A stretch of 64,000 nucleotides of DNA from Datura wrightii (GCA_035772735.1 JASDFA010000003.1:64972501-65036500), one strand, 5' to 3'; counted from the stretch's first letter, positions 1 to 11,645 are shown. Numbers and translations are program-made. Notes: generated from the sequence alone by a model not told the origin.

Positions 1-58
1 TGTGGTATGTCTCAAATTAAAACTTCTCATATGCATAAGTTAATAATTGTGATGTATG

Positions 59-264
59 TCATTATTGAGCTTTTTGAAAGGACAATGTTGAGCTTCATTT
101 TCATATGATGTCGAGTCTATGCATGATTTCATTATTGAGCTTTGCCAAAGGACAATGTTGAGCTTCGTTTCATATGATGTTGAGTTATGTATGATTTTAT
201 GTTGTGCTTCGTCAATAGACGATGTTGATCTTCGTGATAAATGATGTAGAGCATTGCATGTTTT
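59..264 (+). repeat. Imperfect tandem repeat, about 3 x 68-70 bp
   Basis: Three consecutive units begin near 59, 129 and 197. Each has the pattern 'attattgagctt...gacaatgttgagctt...atatgatgt..gag...atgcatg'. The third unit is the most diverged. It lies inside LTR J1 and looks like a local duplication in the LTR, not a satellite array. Confidence 0.6.
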
Positions 265-839
265 TGGGAGAAGAGTCTAGCACCGAGCGGGTTAAGGGTC
301 GGTTACCCTATTCCCCAGAACTACGCGCCAACGTAGGTTGATACTATTATATTATTGGGACCTCCCTTGTGAGATATCCCCGGCCCGGTTGGCCCATCAG
401 CTTGATATCGATATCATGGTAGCGTCCTTAGCCCTAGCAAGGTTTTGGATGGCTCTGGCCACTTGAGTGTGATAGTCAAGACCACGTAAGCTCTATCATG
501 GTATGCCGGTTAAGTGACGAGTCTCCCACTATCTATATCATTCAAATTTGCATGTTCATTACTCATGATGATTACTTTATGCATGCATGTTCTAAAAGAA
601 ATGTTTGACTCATCGTTCAGCTTTGAGTCATTCGAGTCAGTCATGATGTTCTAAAGCTATGCATGGTCATGTTGTGATAAGATTTCAATTTCAGAATGAA
701 TGCATGTAGCCCTTCTACTTATGATTTGAAAGCCTATGATATGTTATGAGATGTTGAAATGATTTCTTTTACTTAAGCGGTTTTACTTACCTTGCATACT
801 CGGTACATTCCACGTACTGACTGCATACTTTCTATACTA

Positions 840-945
840 TATCGTTCATGATACAGGACCTGGCTCGTAACTCTAGCCCTGATCTTAATCAGCTTTACAG
901 AGTCCTTATCAGCTCAGGATTGGTGAGTCCTCATCTTTAGAGGAC
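840..945 (+). other. Paired stem-loops in LTR J1
   Basis: First stem-loop 840-853: arms TATCGT and ATGATA with one G-T pair. Second stem-loop 927-945: arms GTCCTC and GAGGAC around a 7-nt loop. The pair recurs with similar spacing in elements A, B and I and in J2. Confidence 0.6.
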
Positions 946-1229
946 TAGACCCTCAATTTCATGTTGTATTTCAGTTTCACATTTTGTGGAGTTAATTGAG
1001 GTCTTGTCCAATCAACTCATCTAGACTAGAGGCTCTCAGACTTATGAATGTATAGCTTCGGATATTGTTCTGGTGTGCTGTTGTGTGAAACTTACGCTAA
1101 GATTATATTTATGTCTTCTTCATGATTATTAAATGAGTTAGTTAAATGCTTGTGTCATGGGTCGACTTGGGGTCTCTCGGGGTCCGTTGTCCCGTGTCTA
1201 CGATCCGGGTCCCCATTCGGGTCATGACA

Positions 1230-2063
1230 CATGGTGTCGTCCTTAGCCCTGGCAAAGCTTTTGATGGATCTACCTACTTGAGTGTGATAGTTGGAACCGC
1301 GTAATCTCTATCACGGTATGTCGGTTAAAAGATGAGTCTCCCATTGTTCCTCATGATTTCAATTATGCATGTTCATCATTCTTGAGATTTATACATTGAT
1401 ACATGTTCTAAAGCAGGTTTGACTCCATGTTCAGTTTTACTTATGAATATCAAATTTCAGCTTTGAGTCAATCGATTCAGGTATGATGCATGTTATGTTA
1501 TGATACGATCATGATTTCATAAAGAATGCATGCAAGCACTACTCTCAGATTCCTAATGTTTATGTTTACATTATGCATTTTCTTTAAATGATCTTTCTTA
1601 CTTGAGCGGTTTTACTTACCTTACATACTCGGTACATTCCATGTACTGGCCACATAATCTATGTTGTATCATTTCATGATATAGGACCCGGCTCTCAGGC
1701 TTAGTTCGTTCATAGTCAGTCTTCAGAGTTAGCAACTTTGTTGTTTGTGAGTCCTCATCTCCCGAGGACTAAACTTATTCAGATTTTCCCTATGTACTTT
1801 CAGTTTCAGCTTTATTGAGTTAGTTGGGGTCTTGTCCCATCAACTTGTCATTGTTTAGAGGCTTTGTATACATATGGATGTATTCAACTTCAGATTGTGT
1901 ATTTTGATGTTAAGTTAAATCTACACTTACACTATGATTATCTTGTTGATTTGTTCAGTTTTATTGATTGAGTTAGATGTATGTTCATGCCATGGGTTGA
2001 CTTGGAGTCTCTCGGGGCTCTTTGTCCCATGTTGCAATCTGGGCCTCAGATTGGGTCATGATA
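1230..2063 (+). repeat. LTR J2, second partial LTR copy
   Basis: Homologous to about 415-1229 of J1 and joined directly to its end, so a mid-LTR position follows a complete LTR terminus. It ends at GGGTCATGATA (2053-2063), where the minus-strand pol of element I resumes. J was thus probably inserted into I and later rearranged. Stem-loops at 1667-1681 (arms TATCAT and ATGATA) and 1751-1769 (arms GTCCTC and GAGGAC) match those in J1. Confidence 0.75.
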
Positions 2064-4290
2064 GAATATCTCGAACTGTGTGCTTCTGCCAGTATCTGTT
2101 GTCTCAAGTCACCAACATCCGGTACACATAGTCGGCTTTGGTAACGGAGCACACCATCTCCCCCTTTGGAGAAAGCCTCCACTTCTTTTCTGAGAACTGC
2201 TTCTTTTAGTTTAAGCAGTATGGGATCTTCATCCTGCCTTGACTTAAATTCAATGACCAATGAGGAATCTAATCCACTCTGCACTACTACTCTGCCCTCA
2301 GTTGAATCAACCAACTACACTCCCAACCGAGCTAATCTATGAATATCCTTTGCCAGTTATTTTCTGCTTTTTTTAACATGAGCCATGCTCCCCATAGACA
2401 TCCTGCTTAGGGCATCAGCCACCACATTTGCATTGCCCGGGTGGTACAGCTCACTTATATCATAATCCTTCAATAGCTCCAACCACCTTCTCTAATGAAG
2501 ATCAAGTCTTTCTGACTGAACACATACTGAAGGGTCTTGTGATCTGTGAAAACATCCACATGAGCCCCGTAAAGGTAGTGCCTCTATATTTTCAACGCAA
2601 ACACCACTGCTGCCAACTCAAGGTCATAAGTCGAATAGTTCTTTTTATGAACCTTGAGCTGTTTGGAGGCATAAGCTATCACCTTACCCTGCTACATAAG
2701 AACGCAATTGAGTCCCACTCTGGAAGTGTCACAATATACAACGAACCAATTTGTTCCTTCCGATAAGGTTAAAACTGGAGCGGTAGTGAGTCGAGTCTTT
2801 AACTCCTGGAAACTCTTCTCACATACATTTGCCCACTAAAACTTCACCTTTTTCTAAGTCAACCTAGTTAGAGGAGATCCAATAGAGGAAAATCCTTCCA
2901 CAAAACGTCGGTAATAACTGGCTAGACCCAAGAAACTTCTAATTTCGGTTGGGGAAGTAGGTCTTGGCTAGTGTTTCACCGCTACTATCTTTTGAGGATC
3001 TACCTGAATACCCTTACCCGAGACCACGTGACCAAGAAAAGTTACAGACTTCAACAAGAATTCACATTTGCTAAACTTAGCGAACAACTAGCAGTCTCTG
3101 AGCGTCTGTAGTACTATCCTCATATGGTTAGCATGTTTCTCCTTGTTTTTGGAGTATACCAGAATGTCATCAATGAATACAATGATGAACATGTCTAGAT
3201 ACTGCTTGAAAACCTTGTTCATCAGGTCCATGAAAGTTGTGGGGGCATTAGTTAATCCGAAGGATATAACCACGAATTCATAGTGACCATATCGAATTCT
3301 GAAGGCAGTTTTTGATGTGTCACATTCCTTGACTCTAAGTAGATGATACCTTGACCTGAAATCTACATTGGAGAAATAACTGGCTCCCTGAAGATGATCA
3401 AACAAATCGTGAATCCTGGGTAGGGGATACCTGTTCTTAACTGTGACTTTGTTCAATTGACATTAATCAATGCACATTCTAAGAGTACCTTCTTTCTTTC
3501 ACATGAGTAATACTGGAGCTCCCCATGGAGAGATGCTAGGCCTCATGAAACCTTTATCAAGAATGACTTTTAGCTGCTCCTTCAACTTTCTCAGCTTAGT
3601 TGGAGCCATTCTGTAAGGACAGAAGGAGATGAGCTGAGTATCTAGAAGAAGGTCTATGCCGAAGTCTATTTCCCACTTGGGAGGGACTCTCGGAAGATCT
3701 TCAGGAAACACGTCAGGGAACTAACTGACAACTGAAACTGATTGGATAGCTGTGGTCTCAGAGCTGGAATCTTTGACATGAACTAGATTTTAAATGCACC
3801 CTTTATTAATGAGCTTCCTTTCCTTTAGGTAGGAAATAAACCAACCCTTAGGCACTGAACTACTGCCCATCCACTCTAAAACTGGCTCATTAGGGAACTG
3901 AAATCTGATGACTCTAGTTCTGCAGTCGACTGAGGCATAACCAGAGTGTAACCAACCCATGCCAAGAATGAGATCAAAATCGACCATGTCTATCTCTAAT
4001 AAATTAGTTGGAATGACCTTATTCAATACTAAGACTAGGCAGTTTCTATACATCCGGCTGGCTCTAACTGACCCACCAACTGGGGTAGAGACTGAAAATA
4101 GTTCTGAGAGGACTTCTAGACTGATTTTGAACTGGACAGCTACATAGGGAGTCACGAACAATAGTGTGGCTCCTGGATCTAGTAGGGCATACACATCAGA
4201 GATATAACATACCTGTGACCACGTCAGGTGAGCTCTCCTAATCCTGACGAGAGGACAAAGCATAAAAATGATTTTGGAGCTGACTGCCAT
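2064..4290 (-). pseudogene. Element I pol remnant (protease, RT, RNase H)
   Basis: Encodes the replication enzymes of the element; now broken. The protease part (about 4290-3790) has a DPGA active-site motif in 'ALLDPGATLLFVTPYVA', then 'FDLILGMGWL', typical of plant Ty3/gypsy retropepsins. The RT follows in pieces: 3711-3499 with the 'PYRMAPTKLRKLKEQL' block, and 3456-3088 with 'NKVTVKNRYPLPRI' and an intact FIDD catalytic box. RNase H (about 2830-2430) is recognisable only in fragments, interrupted by stops and frameshifts. The last recognisable part, 2314-2064, is the linker ending in 'RLCVPDVGDLRQQILAEAHSSRYSI', the lead-in to the integrase HHCC domain. Sequence past that point belongs to LTR J2. 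Confidence 0.85.
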
Positions 4291-4299
4291 CTGTACCTA

Positions 4300-5398
4300 A
4301 AGTGTTAGCCTGCTGGATATACTGAAGTGGTAGACTGTGATCTTCCCTGTCCTGCTGACGGACATTCTCTAAGCCGATGACCTAGCTATCCACACCCAAA
4401 GCAACCTTCTCTGCCCTGAAGGCACTCCCCTGGATGGTTCTTGCCACACTTAGGGAAAGCTTGATAAAGGTTGCTGGCACTGTGACTCTGGGACTGTGAG
4501 CCCAATGCTTCACCCTTTCGATCTTTGTGGGACTGAAATGTAGGGGTGCTAGCGGAAGTGGGTGTTGGAGCCCTCTGATGCTGATGCTACTACTGTGGCA
4601 GCTACTACCGCCAGACCTCTAGTGGCCATAATCTGATTGGCTAGACCTAGCCCGTTTATTCTCCCACTCCATGTCTTTCAGCTTTTCTTCCTCAATATGT
4701 TGGGCATGAATGATGAGGCTGGAGAGGTCAATGTCTTTTATGAGAATCGCAGTCCTACACTCCTTAATGACCAAGTTTGATACTCTGTTGATGAACTTAA
4801 GCATGCGAGCCCTTGGCTCGGCTACCATCTCCGGAGCATATCTTGACACCCGTGTGAACTCTAGTGCATATTCCTCCACCGTCCTATTTCCCTGCTTCAA
4901 ATTCATGAACTCTGAAACCTTAGCCTCCCTTATCTCCCAGGGGAAGAATCTGTCTAGGAATTCTGCAATGAACTCTTCCCACTCCACCGATTTTGTTTCT
5001 ACTGGTCTCCCTTCTTTTAATTGACCATACTAGATCTGGACTACCCCTTTCAACTGGTAGGCAGCCAGGTAAGTACTCCCAGCAGAACTAACACCCATAA
5101 TCCAAGTGATCTTCCGTACCTCATCCATGAACTCCTATGGGTCCTCTCCCACCTTGGATCCATGAAACGCTGGAGGGTTCATTGGGGTGAAGTCCCGAAC
5201 CCTGGCAGCCGCTGCGGACCTATTTGAGTTTACTGGGACCACCTACTGGCTCACCTGATTTGTTACTGTCTGAGCTAATAGCTGGATTACCGCTCTGAAC
5301 TCTAAGGACACTTGGTCATCTTGAGGGGCTGCTGGAGCCGGTGGGGCAGGTCGGTTAGCGTTACCGGTCCTCTTTCCGTTTTCGCATCTTGGAGGCAT
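4300..5398 (-). pseudogene. Element I gag remnant
   Basis: Gag forms the retrotransposon particle and binds RNA. The start at 5398 gives 'MPPRCENGKRTGNANRP', matching the gag start of element G (52929). The retrotransposon gag domain is clear: 'SVEWEEFIAEFLDRFFP', 'LKQGNRTVEEYALEFTR', then 'SLIIHAQHIEEEKLKDME'. A CCHC zinc knuckle with 'CGKNHPGEC' lies near 4460-4350; a second 'FGCG*LGH' motif has TAG where the related copies have Gln. Another in-frame stop lies before 'VVPVNSN'. The order gag > protease > RT on one strand supports the assignment. Non-functional as it stands. Confidence 0.85.
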
Positions 5399-5602
5399 GG
5401 TTTCACTAAAACAAAAATAGAGAACGAGTTAGGAGAATGTATCTAGAATCAAACTTCAACGCATGATAAGGAGTATGAACAAAATGGAGTTTTCCTAATA
5501 ACGTGTCATAGCCTCCCCGTATAAGTGTGGCGCACTTCACTCCCATGAAAAGGACTCTACTTGACGCGGCTTTCAGACATCCTAGGATACTCTAAACCTA
5601 GT
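5399..5602 (-). other. Element I untranslated leader
   Basis: The stretch between primer site and gag start. It contains the phrase 'cctaggatactctaaacctagtgctc' in antisense, also seen in the leaders of A, B and G. No ORF or other signal was seen. Confidence 0.55.
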
Positions 5603-5618
5603 GCTCTAATACCAAGTT
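5603..5618 (-). other. Element I primer-binding site
   Basis: Minus-strand AACTTGGTATTAGAGC, one base off the perfect copy in element E (AACTTGGTATCAGAGC). It is complementary to the 3' end of plant initiator Met-tRNA and directly follows the LTR end. Confidence 0.8.
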
Positions 5619-5906
5619 TTTCACAACCCGAGTCTATATCCTGGACGAGACACGGTACTTGGAGTCACAAGTAACCCCAAGCTAATACATGGTCTATCAT
5701 AACACTGGTAATCTGAGTAATAATAGTGGAAGCTTAAATAATAAAACCATTTAAGAAAGCTAATCTGATAAAAGTTCATACATCTGAAATCAAAACTGAA
5801 TGTCTGAGTCTATGTCTGAAAACTATCTACAAATGATGAGTTACTGGGACAAGCTCCTAGCTAACTCTAAAGTTTAACTGAAAGAAATAACTGAATAATA
5901 AATATC

Positions 5907-6012
5907 ATCCTTGAAAGATGAGGATTCACCAACTACAGCTATTGATATCACCAAAAGGAAATCGTCTAACGATGTTGAGGCTGAGAACCTACGCCTGTAT
6001 CATGATATGATA
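5907..6012 (-). other. Paired stem-loops in element I LTR
   Basis: First stem-loop 6012-5998: arms TATCAT and ATGATA. Second stem-loop 5925-5907: arms ATCCT and AGGAT, where most relatives have GTCCTC and GAGGAC. The outer pair has changed from G-C to A-T on both sides, a compensatory change. Spacing between the two is about 72 nt. Confidence 0.6.
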
Positions 6013-7504
6013 TAGCATAGAAGGTATGCGGCAGTACTTTGAATTTACTATGTAAGTGAAAGATAATGTAAACATGCAGAAACAAATAACTGAACTAAAA
6101 TGACATGAAATGACCAACTAAAATACTGAAAATTGAACAACTGAATATATATCTGATATGGTCAATAATGACCTAGGCTGATGGTCATAAACATGCCCTG
6201 AATTTGAGATACTAATTTGAGCTAACTATATTAAACTAAACTGAACTGAGTAATTCTGAAACTATACTGATCTGAGCTAAACTTAAACTGTACTGACTAG
6301 TGAGAGTCTATAACCGATATATAACCACGTGAGCTAAACATGGAGTGCGATGTATACACCCCATTGGTAGGAACCAATATACCTTGCCAGGGTATAAAGG
6401 CATGAGCTGGGTGATCACAAGTATGGGGACAAAGGGCCAATAAAATAACCTACGGTGGTAAAGTAGTTCTGGGAACCAGGGTGTGCATGAACCCTAGTCC
6501 GCTCGGTGCTAAGTCCTACTCCCACTGGATAGTCCTAGTCCGACTACTAAGCGGATAACTCCAAACTGGGGTCCAAGACTAAGTCGAGGATACCTATCTG
6601 GAAGTACATTGAAAGTCTTATCATAACGAATTTTATAACTGGTGTTCTAAGATTGGTCATAGTTGCTTATCTGGAAGCGTTGTAACCGTCTAAAGAACAA
6701 ACTGAAACTGAAGTTAGGGGTTCTAAGACTGGTCAGAGCTGTTTATCTGGAAGCGTCGTAATCGTCTAAAGAACCAACTAAAATTTGATAACTGATATCT
6801 GGGTCTAACAAGTAATAACTAGGAGGCACCACTGAAACCTCAAGAAGAGACTGTAGTCAAACTAATCAACTGACATTTCTGAAAATACTAAACATGCTAA
6901 CATTCTAACTGAAACTGGATTAGCATGCAATTGACTAAGATTTCAACTAATATTAATAATATGGTAATCCCAACACTGATAGAATCAATCAACATGAATA
7001 ACTACTCAATTATGCAAGACTCTAATTTACTGCATTAAAAAGCTAGGGCTAAATCATTTTATAAGAAGCTAGTTTCACACGATTTTTAAGAATTTGGAAA
7101 ATATAGCAGCTAATAACATGGATAATGTTCCACCTGAAATTTATAGAATTCTGTCTGAAAACTTTCTAAATTTCAAAACCTCAGGGCTATAACTGATAGA
7201 AGATTATGGAAGGGATTTGGGGACACAAGGAAAGAACAATTCCCTTGTTGAATTCCCACATACCTGGTGAAGAAATCCCGTAGAAAATATCTTGATAATC
7301 TGAGAAGAAATTCGATTTCCTTAGCTCCTGCTCTGAGTTTTGCTGAGAGAGCTTTTTTACAATCTGACTTCTGAGGGAATGAGAGGAGTGGAGTATAACG
7401 TCGTTTAACCTTCTAAGTTCCATGAAAATAACCCAAAATGTAGCTTAGGGATTAAAAAGGTGGGAAATTACTAAAATATCCCTGGGGAAAAATCTGAAAA
7501 AACT

Positions 7505-8110
7505 GCCAACATGGACCAACGGGTCACTCATCGAGTCGTTAGTTGAGACTATGACTCGTTGGGACCAGTCCTTGGTCCTGGGGCCTGGATTTTTGGCTAA
7601 CTGGAACTAGAAACGAGAGGGACCATGACTCGTTGGATGGACCAACGGGTCATTGGTACCTCCAGTGGACACTGGAAGAAAAATCTGGGAAGCCTAACAA
7701 CAAGAAACACAACAACTCGTTGGTAGACCCAGCAGGTCGTTATGTCGAGTCGTCACCTCCATTAGAAAAGTTCTTAAGATCCCTGAACTTGTCACCACAG
7801 GTGGTAACAATGACTTGTTCTGTGATACATATGGGTAGTTATTGCCACTCGTTGTCACTGAAGGGGATATCTGGGAGCCCCAAATAATGACTCATACCAC
7901 GAATCATTGTATCACATGATGACTCGGTGGTTGAGTCGTGGGTTCCCAGAAAAGGGAGTTCTAATCTGGGGAACAACAAGTGATAGGACGACTCATTATT
8001 TCTCACAACGGGTTATTTCATGTCCCATTGGTTGTCGAAGGACCAAGGCAGGACTGACCACGACTGAGACAACGGGTCGTTGGTGATGACCACGACTCGT
8101 TCTCTTGGTC
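7505..8110 (-). repeat. Palindromic word cluster in U3 of element I
   Basis: At least ten variants of ACTCGTTGG or CAACGGGTC occur on both strands. An example is CAACGGGTCGTTG at 8070-8082, with arms CAACG and CGTTG. See the corresponding clusters in LTRs A, B, E, G and H. Confidence 0.65.
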
Positions 8111-8192
8111 GTTCTAAGGCAAAATTTCTGGTTTCTACTGGATTTTTCTTCCAAGTTCTGAGTTTGGTTGAAGAAAGTTTTGGGGTGTAAAA

Positions 8193-8561
8193 GGACATTG
8201 GATATAGACTTGTCCATGGCTATTCATGTTAGTATTGGTTATTAAGACTTTTTGGTTAACCCCAATCCTATCGATGTCCCATCAATAGAACATCTCTCGT
8301 ACTTTCTCTCGTTGTTGCTTCAACTTGCATTACTTCATTTTGATATTGAGTAGAATCATATAGTGTTCTCATTTTTCCCCCAACATTTAATTTATGTATT
8401 GTGAAACAATGATGCTAACTAGTTTAGGTTGACATACAACTTTAGTAGTAACCTATTCCTATTCCCTGTGGATTCGACCCCGACTCATAAAGTTGGGTAA
8501 ATTATATTGTGAACGATCGTGTACACTCTCTCCTAGCGAGAAGTGGATTTGGAAGTTATCA
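8193..8561 (+). repeat. LTR-end remnant of unknown Ty3/gypsy family
   Basis: No ORF. The phrase 'ccctgtggattcgaccccgac' near 8465-8485 followed by 'gttgggtaaattatatt' resembles the 3' portion of Athila/Tat-type LTRs; LTR H has a similar 'ccctgtgggatcgata' phrase in antisense near 55260. It ends with TTATCA at 8556-8561, after which sequence homologous to LTR C/F begins. The left junction is with LTR I. Low certainty on family and both ends. Confidence 0.4.
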
Positions 8562-8889
8562 GCAGGTATCTTTATGATTATTGTTTCATGACTATTGATT
8601 TTCAGCCTTACATACCAATACATATTATTCGTACTGACGTCCCTTCACCTGCGGACATTGTATTCATTCTTAGGTGAAGATAGAGTTCTTAATCATCCTC
8701 TACAATAGGAGCTTGTCGAGTTCAGCTCTCGAGTTGGTATGCTCTTCTCCTTCTGGAGCAATTGTCTAGACTTCAATTTTGCATGATTATGAGTATTATG
8801 TATAGATTTATAAGTGTAATGCCCCGAAAATCCTAAGATCAGACCCCGAAGTTGAAATGGAGAAAATGGGATTCTCTGCACCAGATCAT

Positions 8890-9300
8890 AGAACGATTCA
8901 TCCTGTGACCCGTGGGGTAGGCCACAAGTCGTGAAGTGACTCGTCGAGAATGGTCCGGACTTGGTTGAAATTTGGAAAAAATGGGGTGACCATGAGTCGT
9001 GATGTGATCCATGGTCAAGAATATATTGAAGACTAGGAAAAAGTAGGAAGTGTACCTAACAACTAGTCACCATGAGTTGTGGTCCATGCCACGACCCATC
9101 AGGTGACTCGTGGTCCAGCATGGTTTGGGGAGTTGAGAATTTGGCAATTTAGTTGATGAGTGGGTCACCACGAGCCGTTGGGTACACCACGAGTCATGGT
9201 GTCCCTCATTGTGACCAATAGGAGGTTCTTGGCGGTGCACCCGACGACTGTAACCACGAGTCGTGGTCACTGGGCACGAGCCATTGGGTCCCTCATGGGG
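8890..9300 (+). repeat. Palindromic word cluster in U3 of element A
   Basis: Many variants of CACGAGTCGTGG on both strands. ACCACGAGTCGTGGT at 9253-9267 is a perfect 15-nt palindrome around a central G. The matching cluster in the 3' LTR is at 27820-28250. Confidence 0.7.
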
Positions 9301-9810
9301 ACTAGAAATCAGTTTTTCCTGCAAATTTCCTAAGGGTGTTTTTGCAATTTCCCAACATCCTAAACCCTAAATTACATCATTTTGGGTTATTTTGAGGAGA
9401 TTTAGAGGGACTAAATGGTTTTCCCCCCTCATTCCCACTCAGATTCTCAGAAAACTTACGCAAGTTCTCTCTCAAGAGCTCTCAAGCAAGGTCTAGGGTT
9501 CCTTATCCATTTCAGCAATTTAGGCTTCTTTCTCCAAGGATTTCCATCACTAGGTATGTGGGAATTCAACAAGGAAATATTTCTTCTCTTGTGTCCCCAA
9601 CATCCCTCCTAGTTTCTCCATGAATTCTAGCCCTGAGCTTTCGAATGTGAAGGGAATATATGTCAGATTTCTTTGAATTCATGTAGAATGTTATGCATGT
9701 TATATGATTCCATCAATTTATGACTATATTGATGTTGTTCCCGTAAAGTGAATCCTAGCCCTGAGCTTTCGAATATGGATGAATTATATTCCAGAGTCCA
9801 TTATAGCTTG

Positions 9811-10171
9811 TTTTTTTGGGTAAACGACCTAACCCAAGGGTCAGTATCCCTCGTGGCGGTCAGGAGCTGAGCAATACCCCAGGCCTTAACATAAATAAAC
9901 AACAAAAACTATGTACGAGGAGGGGGAAATAAACCTTACCTCCAATCCTATGGTGGTTCATAAATCGGCCATCCTACTAAGGTTAGCCAACCCATCCCTG
10001 ATACTAAAAATGAAAACCTAGAAACTATGCGCCTAGAAAGAGAGGACTCCTCTCCAGTACAAAGATCTAGGAAAGAAGTAAATGAGGGAGACTCTCCCTT
10101 TACATAGAAATGCAAAGAAAAATTCCTATGCCCTATAGGGCCTTTCCTCACTAAGGCAAAGCAAAGAAAGG
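9811..10171 (-). mobile_element. 361-bp poly(A)-tailed retroelement (SINE or LINE 3' end)
   Basis: Inserted in the A 5' LTR between 13-bp direct repeats CCATTATAGCTTG at 9798-9810 and 10172-10184. The uninterrupted target is seen in the A 3' LTR at about 28741-28754. It starts with seven T after the left repeat, which is a poly(A) tail when read on the minus strand. Long target duplication, poly(A) end and lack of inverted repeats indicate non-LTR target-primed insertion. A loose A-box-like segment (GCCTTAGTGAGG) lies near its 5' end, but I see no convincing B box, so SINE versus truncated LINE is open. A 75-codon minus-strand ORF inside it has no recognised domain. Confidence 0.8.
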
Positions 10172-11250
10172 CCATTATAGCTTGTGGAATATGATTTAAG
10201 TTGATTGTTGGATATTCTCCATTATCTAGATATCGTATAAATGTTCTTTCTTGTAAGGATGATTTTAGCCCTAAAGTTCAATGAGATCACCTAGAAGTTT
10301 ACCAGTTAAGTTAGTATTTCTTGTTGCTTGATTCTATCAACGTTGTGGATTCCCATACTGTTAGTATGAATTGAAATCTCAGTTAGCCGCATGATAGTTC
10401 AGTTTCAATCAGAATACTAAAATCCTCAGTTGTTATTCAGAATTGTCAGCTGATCAGTTTGACTACAGAAATTCTTGAGGTGTTAGTAGTGCCTCCCAAT
10501 TATCAGAACTAGACTTAGTATTAGATTTTAGTGGGTCTTTAGGTGGTCATGACACTTCAGTTAAGCAGCTTTGACCAGCCTTAGAACCCCAGTCTCATGT
10601 TATAGTTTTTTCTTTAGACGGTCACGACGCTTCCAGATAAGCATGCTCTGACCAGTCTTAGAACCTAGTTATAGAATCCGATTCGATAAGACTCTTAGGG
10701 TACTTTCAGATAAGTATTCTTGACTTAGTCTTGGGCCCTAATTTCGAGCTATCAGCTTAGTAGTCAGTCTAGAAATATCTAGTGGGAGTAGGACTTAGCA
10801 CAGAGCGGACTGGGGTTCCAGCGCACCCAGGTTCCAAGAACTACGATGCCACCATAGGTTACCATTTTTATTGGCCTCATGGCCCCAGACTTGTGATCAC
10901 CCAGTTCATGCCTCTATACCCTGGCAAGGTATATTGGGTCCTACCGATGGGGTGTATACATCGGACTCCATGCCTAGCTTACGAGGTTATATGTAGGTTA
11001 TAGACTCTTCCCCTAGTTAGCCCAATTCAGTCTTGGATTAGTTAGTTCAGATCAGTTCAGTACCGTATTTCAAATTCAGTATTTTGACCATCAGAAAGAG
11101 TCATTTTGACCATCTCAGTATATTTCAGTTATTTCAATTCAGTATTTCAGTTGGTCATTGCATGTCATTTTAGTTCAGTTGTTTATATCTAGTGTTATGT
11201 TTTCTCCTGCTTACTCAGTACATTCAAAGTACTGATGCATACCTTTTATG

Positions 11251-11357
11251 TTGTATCATTTCATGATACAACCGCAGGTTCTCAGTCTCAACTCCGTTAG
11301 TAGATCTCTTCGGGTGATTTCAGCAGCAGCAGTGGTGAGTCCTCATCTTTAGAGGAC
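11251..11357 (+). other. Paired stem-loops in element A 5' LTR
   Basis: First stem-loop 11251-11271: perfect 9-bp arms TTGTATCAT and ATGATACAA around TTC. Second stem-loop 11339-11357: arms GTCCTC and GAGGAC around ATCTTTA. They lie about 270-380 bp before the LTR end, probably in R/U5. Confidence 0.65.
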
Positions 11358-11629
11358 GACATTTAATTTACTTCAGTTAATTTCCTTTCAGTTAGATTTT
11401 AGATTTAGCGGGGGCTTGTCCTAGCAACTCATCATTAGTAGATGGCTTTTAGACAGAATTTCAGATGTTTAGTATTGTTGTTCTTTCCGATGTATGAACA
11501 TATTATTAAATCAATTTTCTTAAATGATTTCGTTATTTAAAGCTTCCTCTATGTTTTACTTAGAATAGTCGGTTATATGATAGACCATGGGTTGACTTCT
11601 CGTCCAGGGTATAGACTCGGGGCATGACA

Positions 11630-11645
11630 AACTTGGTATCATAGC
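11630..11645 (+). other. Element A primer-binding site
   Basis: AACTTGGTATCATAGC, one base from the initiator Met-tRNA complement, directly after the LTR end. Confidence 0.85.

Larger units (their letters stand above)
1..1229 (+). repeat. LTR J1, 3' part of a Ty3/gypsy LTR
   Basis: The left edge is inside the LTR, so its start is outside the window. It ends with the typical terminus GGGTCATGACA at 1219-1229. It carries the module common to this LTR group: a 'tag-cac-cgag-cgg' block near 280, a pair of stem-loops at 840-853 and 927-945, and a terminal block matching the reverse complement of the element B LTR end at 18790-18890. J is therefore the same family as B, in the opposite orientation. 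No primer site follows: the next base starts a second partial LTR copy. Confidence 0.8.
2064..8192 (-). mobile_element. Element I: truncated chromodomain-type Ty3/gypsy retrotransposon
   Basis: Read on the minus strand: 5' LTR 8192-5619, primer site, gag, protease, reverse transcriptase, RNase H and the linker before integrase. Pol stops at 2064, just inside the integrase zinc-binding region, where LTR J2 abuts. Integrase, chromodomain and 3' LTR are not present in the window. They may lie left of position 1 if J is an insertion. Lineage is assigned by close similarity of gag, protease and RT to elements A, B and G, whose C-termini have a chromodomain-type tail (Tekay/Del-like). No target-site duplication can be checked. 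Confidence 0.85.
5619..8192 (-). repeat. Element I 5' LTR
   Basis: On the minus strand it starts near 8192. Its opening (TACACCCC then AAAACTTTCTT) parallels the start of LTR G; the terminal TG is mutated. It ends near 5619 (CGGGTTGTGAAA, a decayed form of CGGGTCATGACA). About 2.57 kb. Includes a cluster of 'ACTCGTTGG / CAACGGGTCGTTG' words at 7510-8110, stem-loops at 5998-6012 and 5907-5925, and the 'tag-cac-cgag-cgg' block near 6510. Confidence 0.8.
8815..11629 (+). repeat. Element A 5' LTR
   Basis: Begins TGTAATGCCCCGAAAATCC and ends GGGGCATGACA at 11629, followed directly by the primer site. 2815 bp including a 361-bp insertion and its duplication, so about 2441 bp of LTR, close to the 3' LTR once D is removed. 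U3 carries the palindromic word cluster (8890-9300); the last 400 bp carry the conserved stem-loop pair. Confidence 0.9.

Noticed and set aside
2428..2766. 112-codon plus-strand ORF
   Set aside because: Antisense shadow of the element I RNase H region.
10782..11003. 73-codon ORF in the A 5' LTR that recurs in the A 3' LTR (42612-42833)
   Set aside because: The repeat is explained by LTR duplication. In LTR G the same DNA is frameshifted, so no protein conservation.
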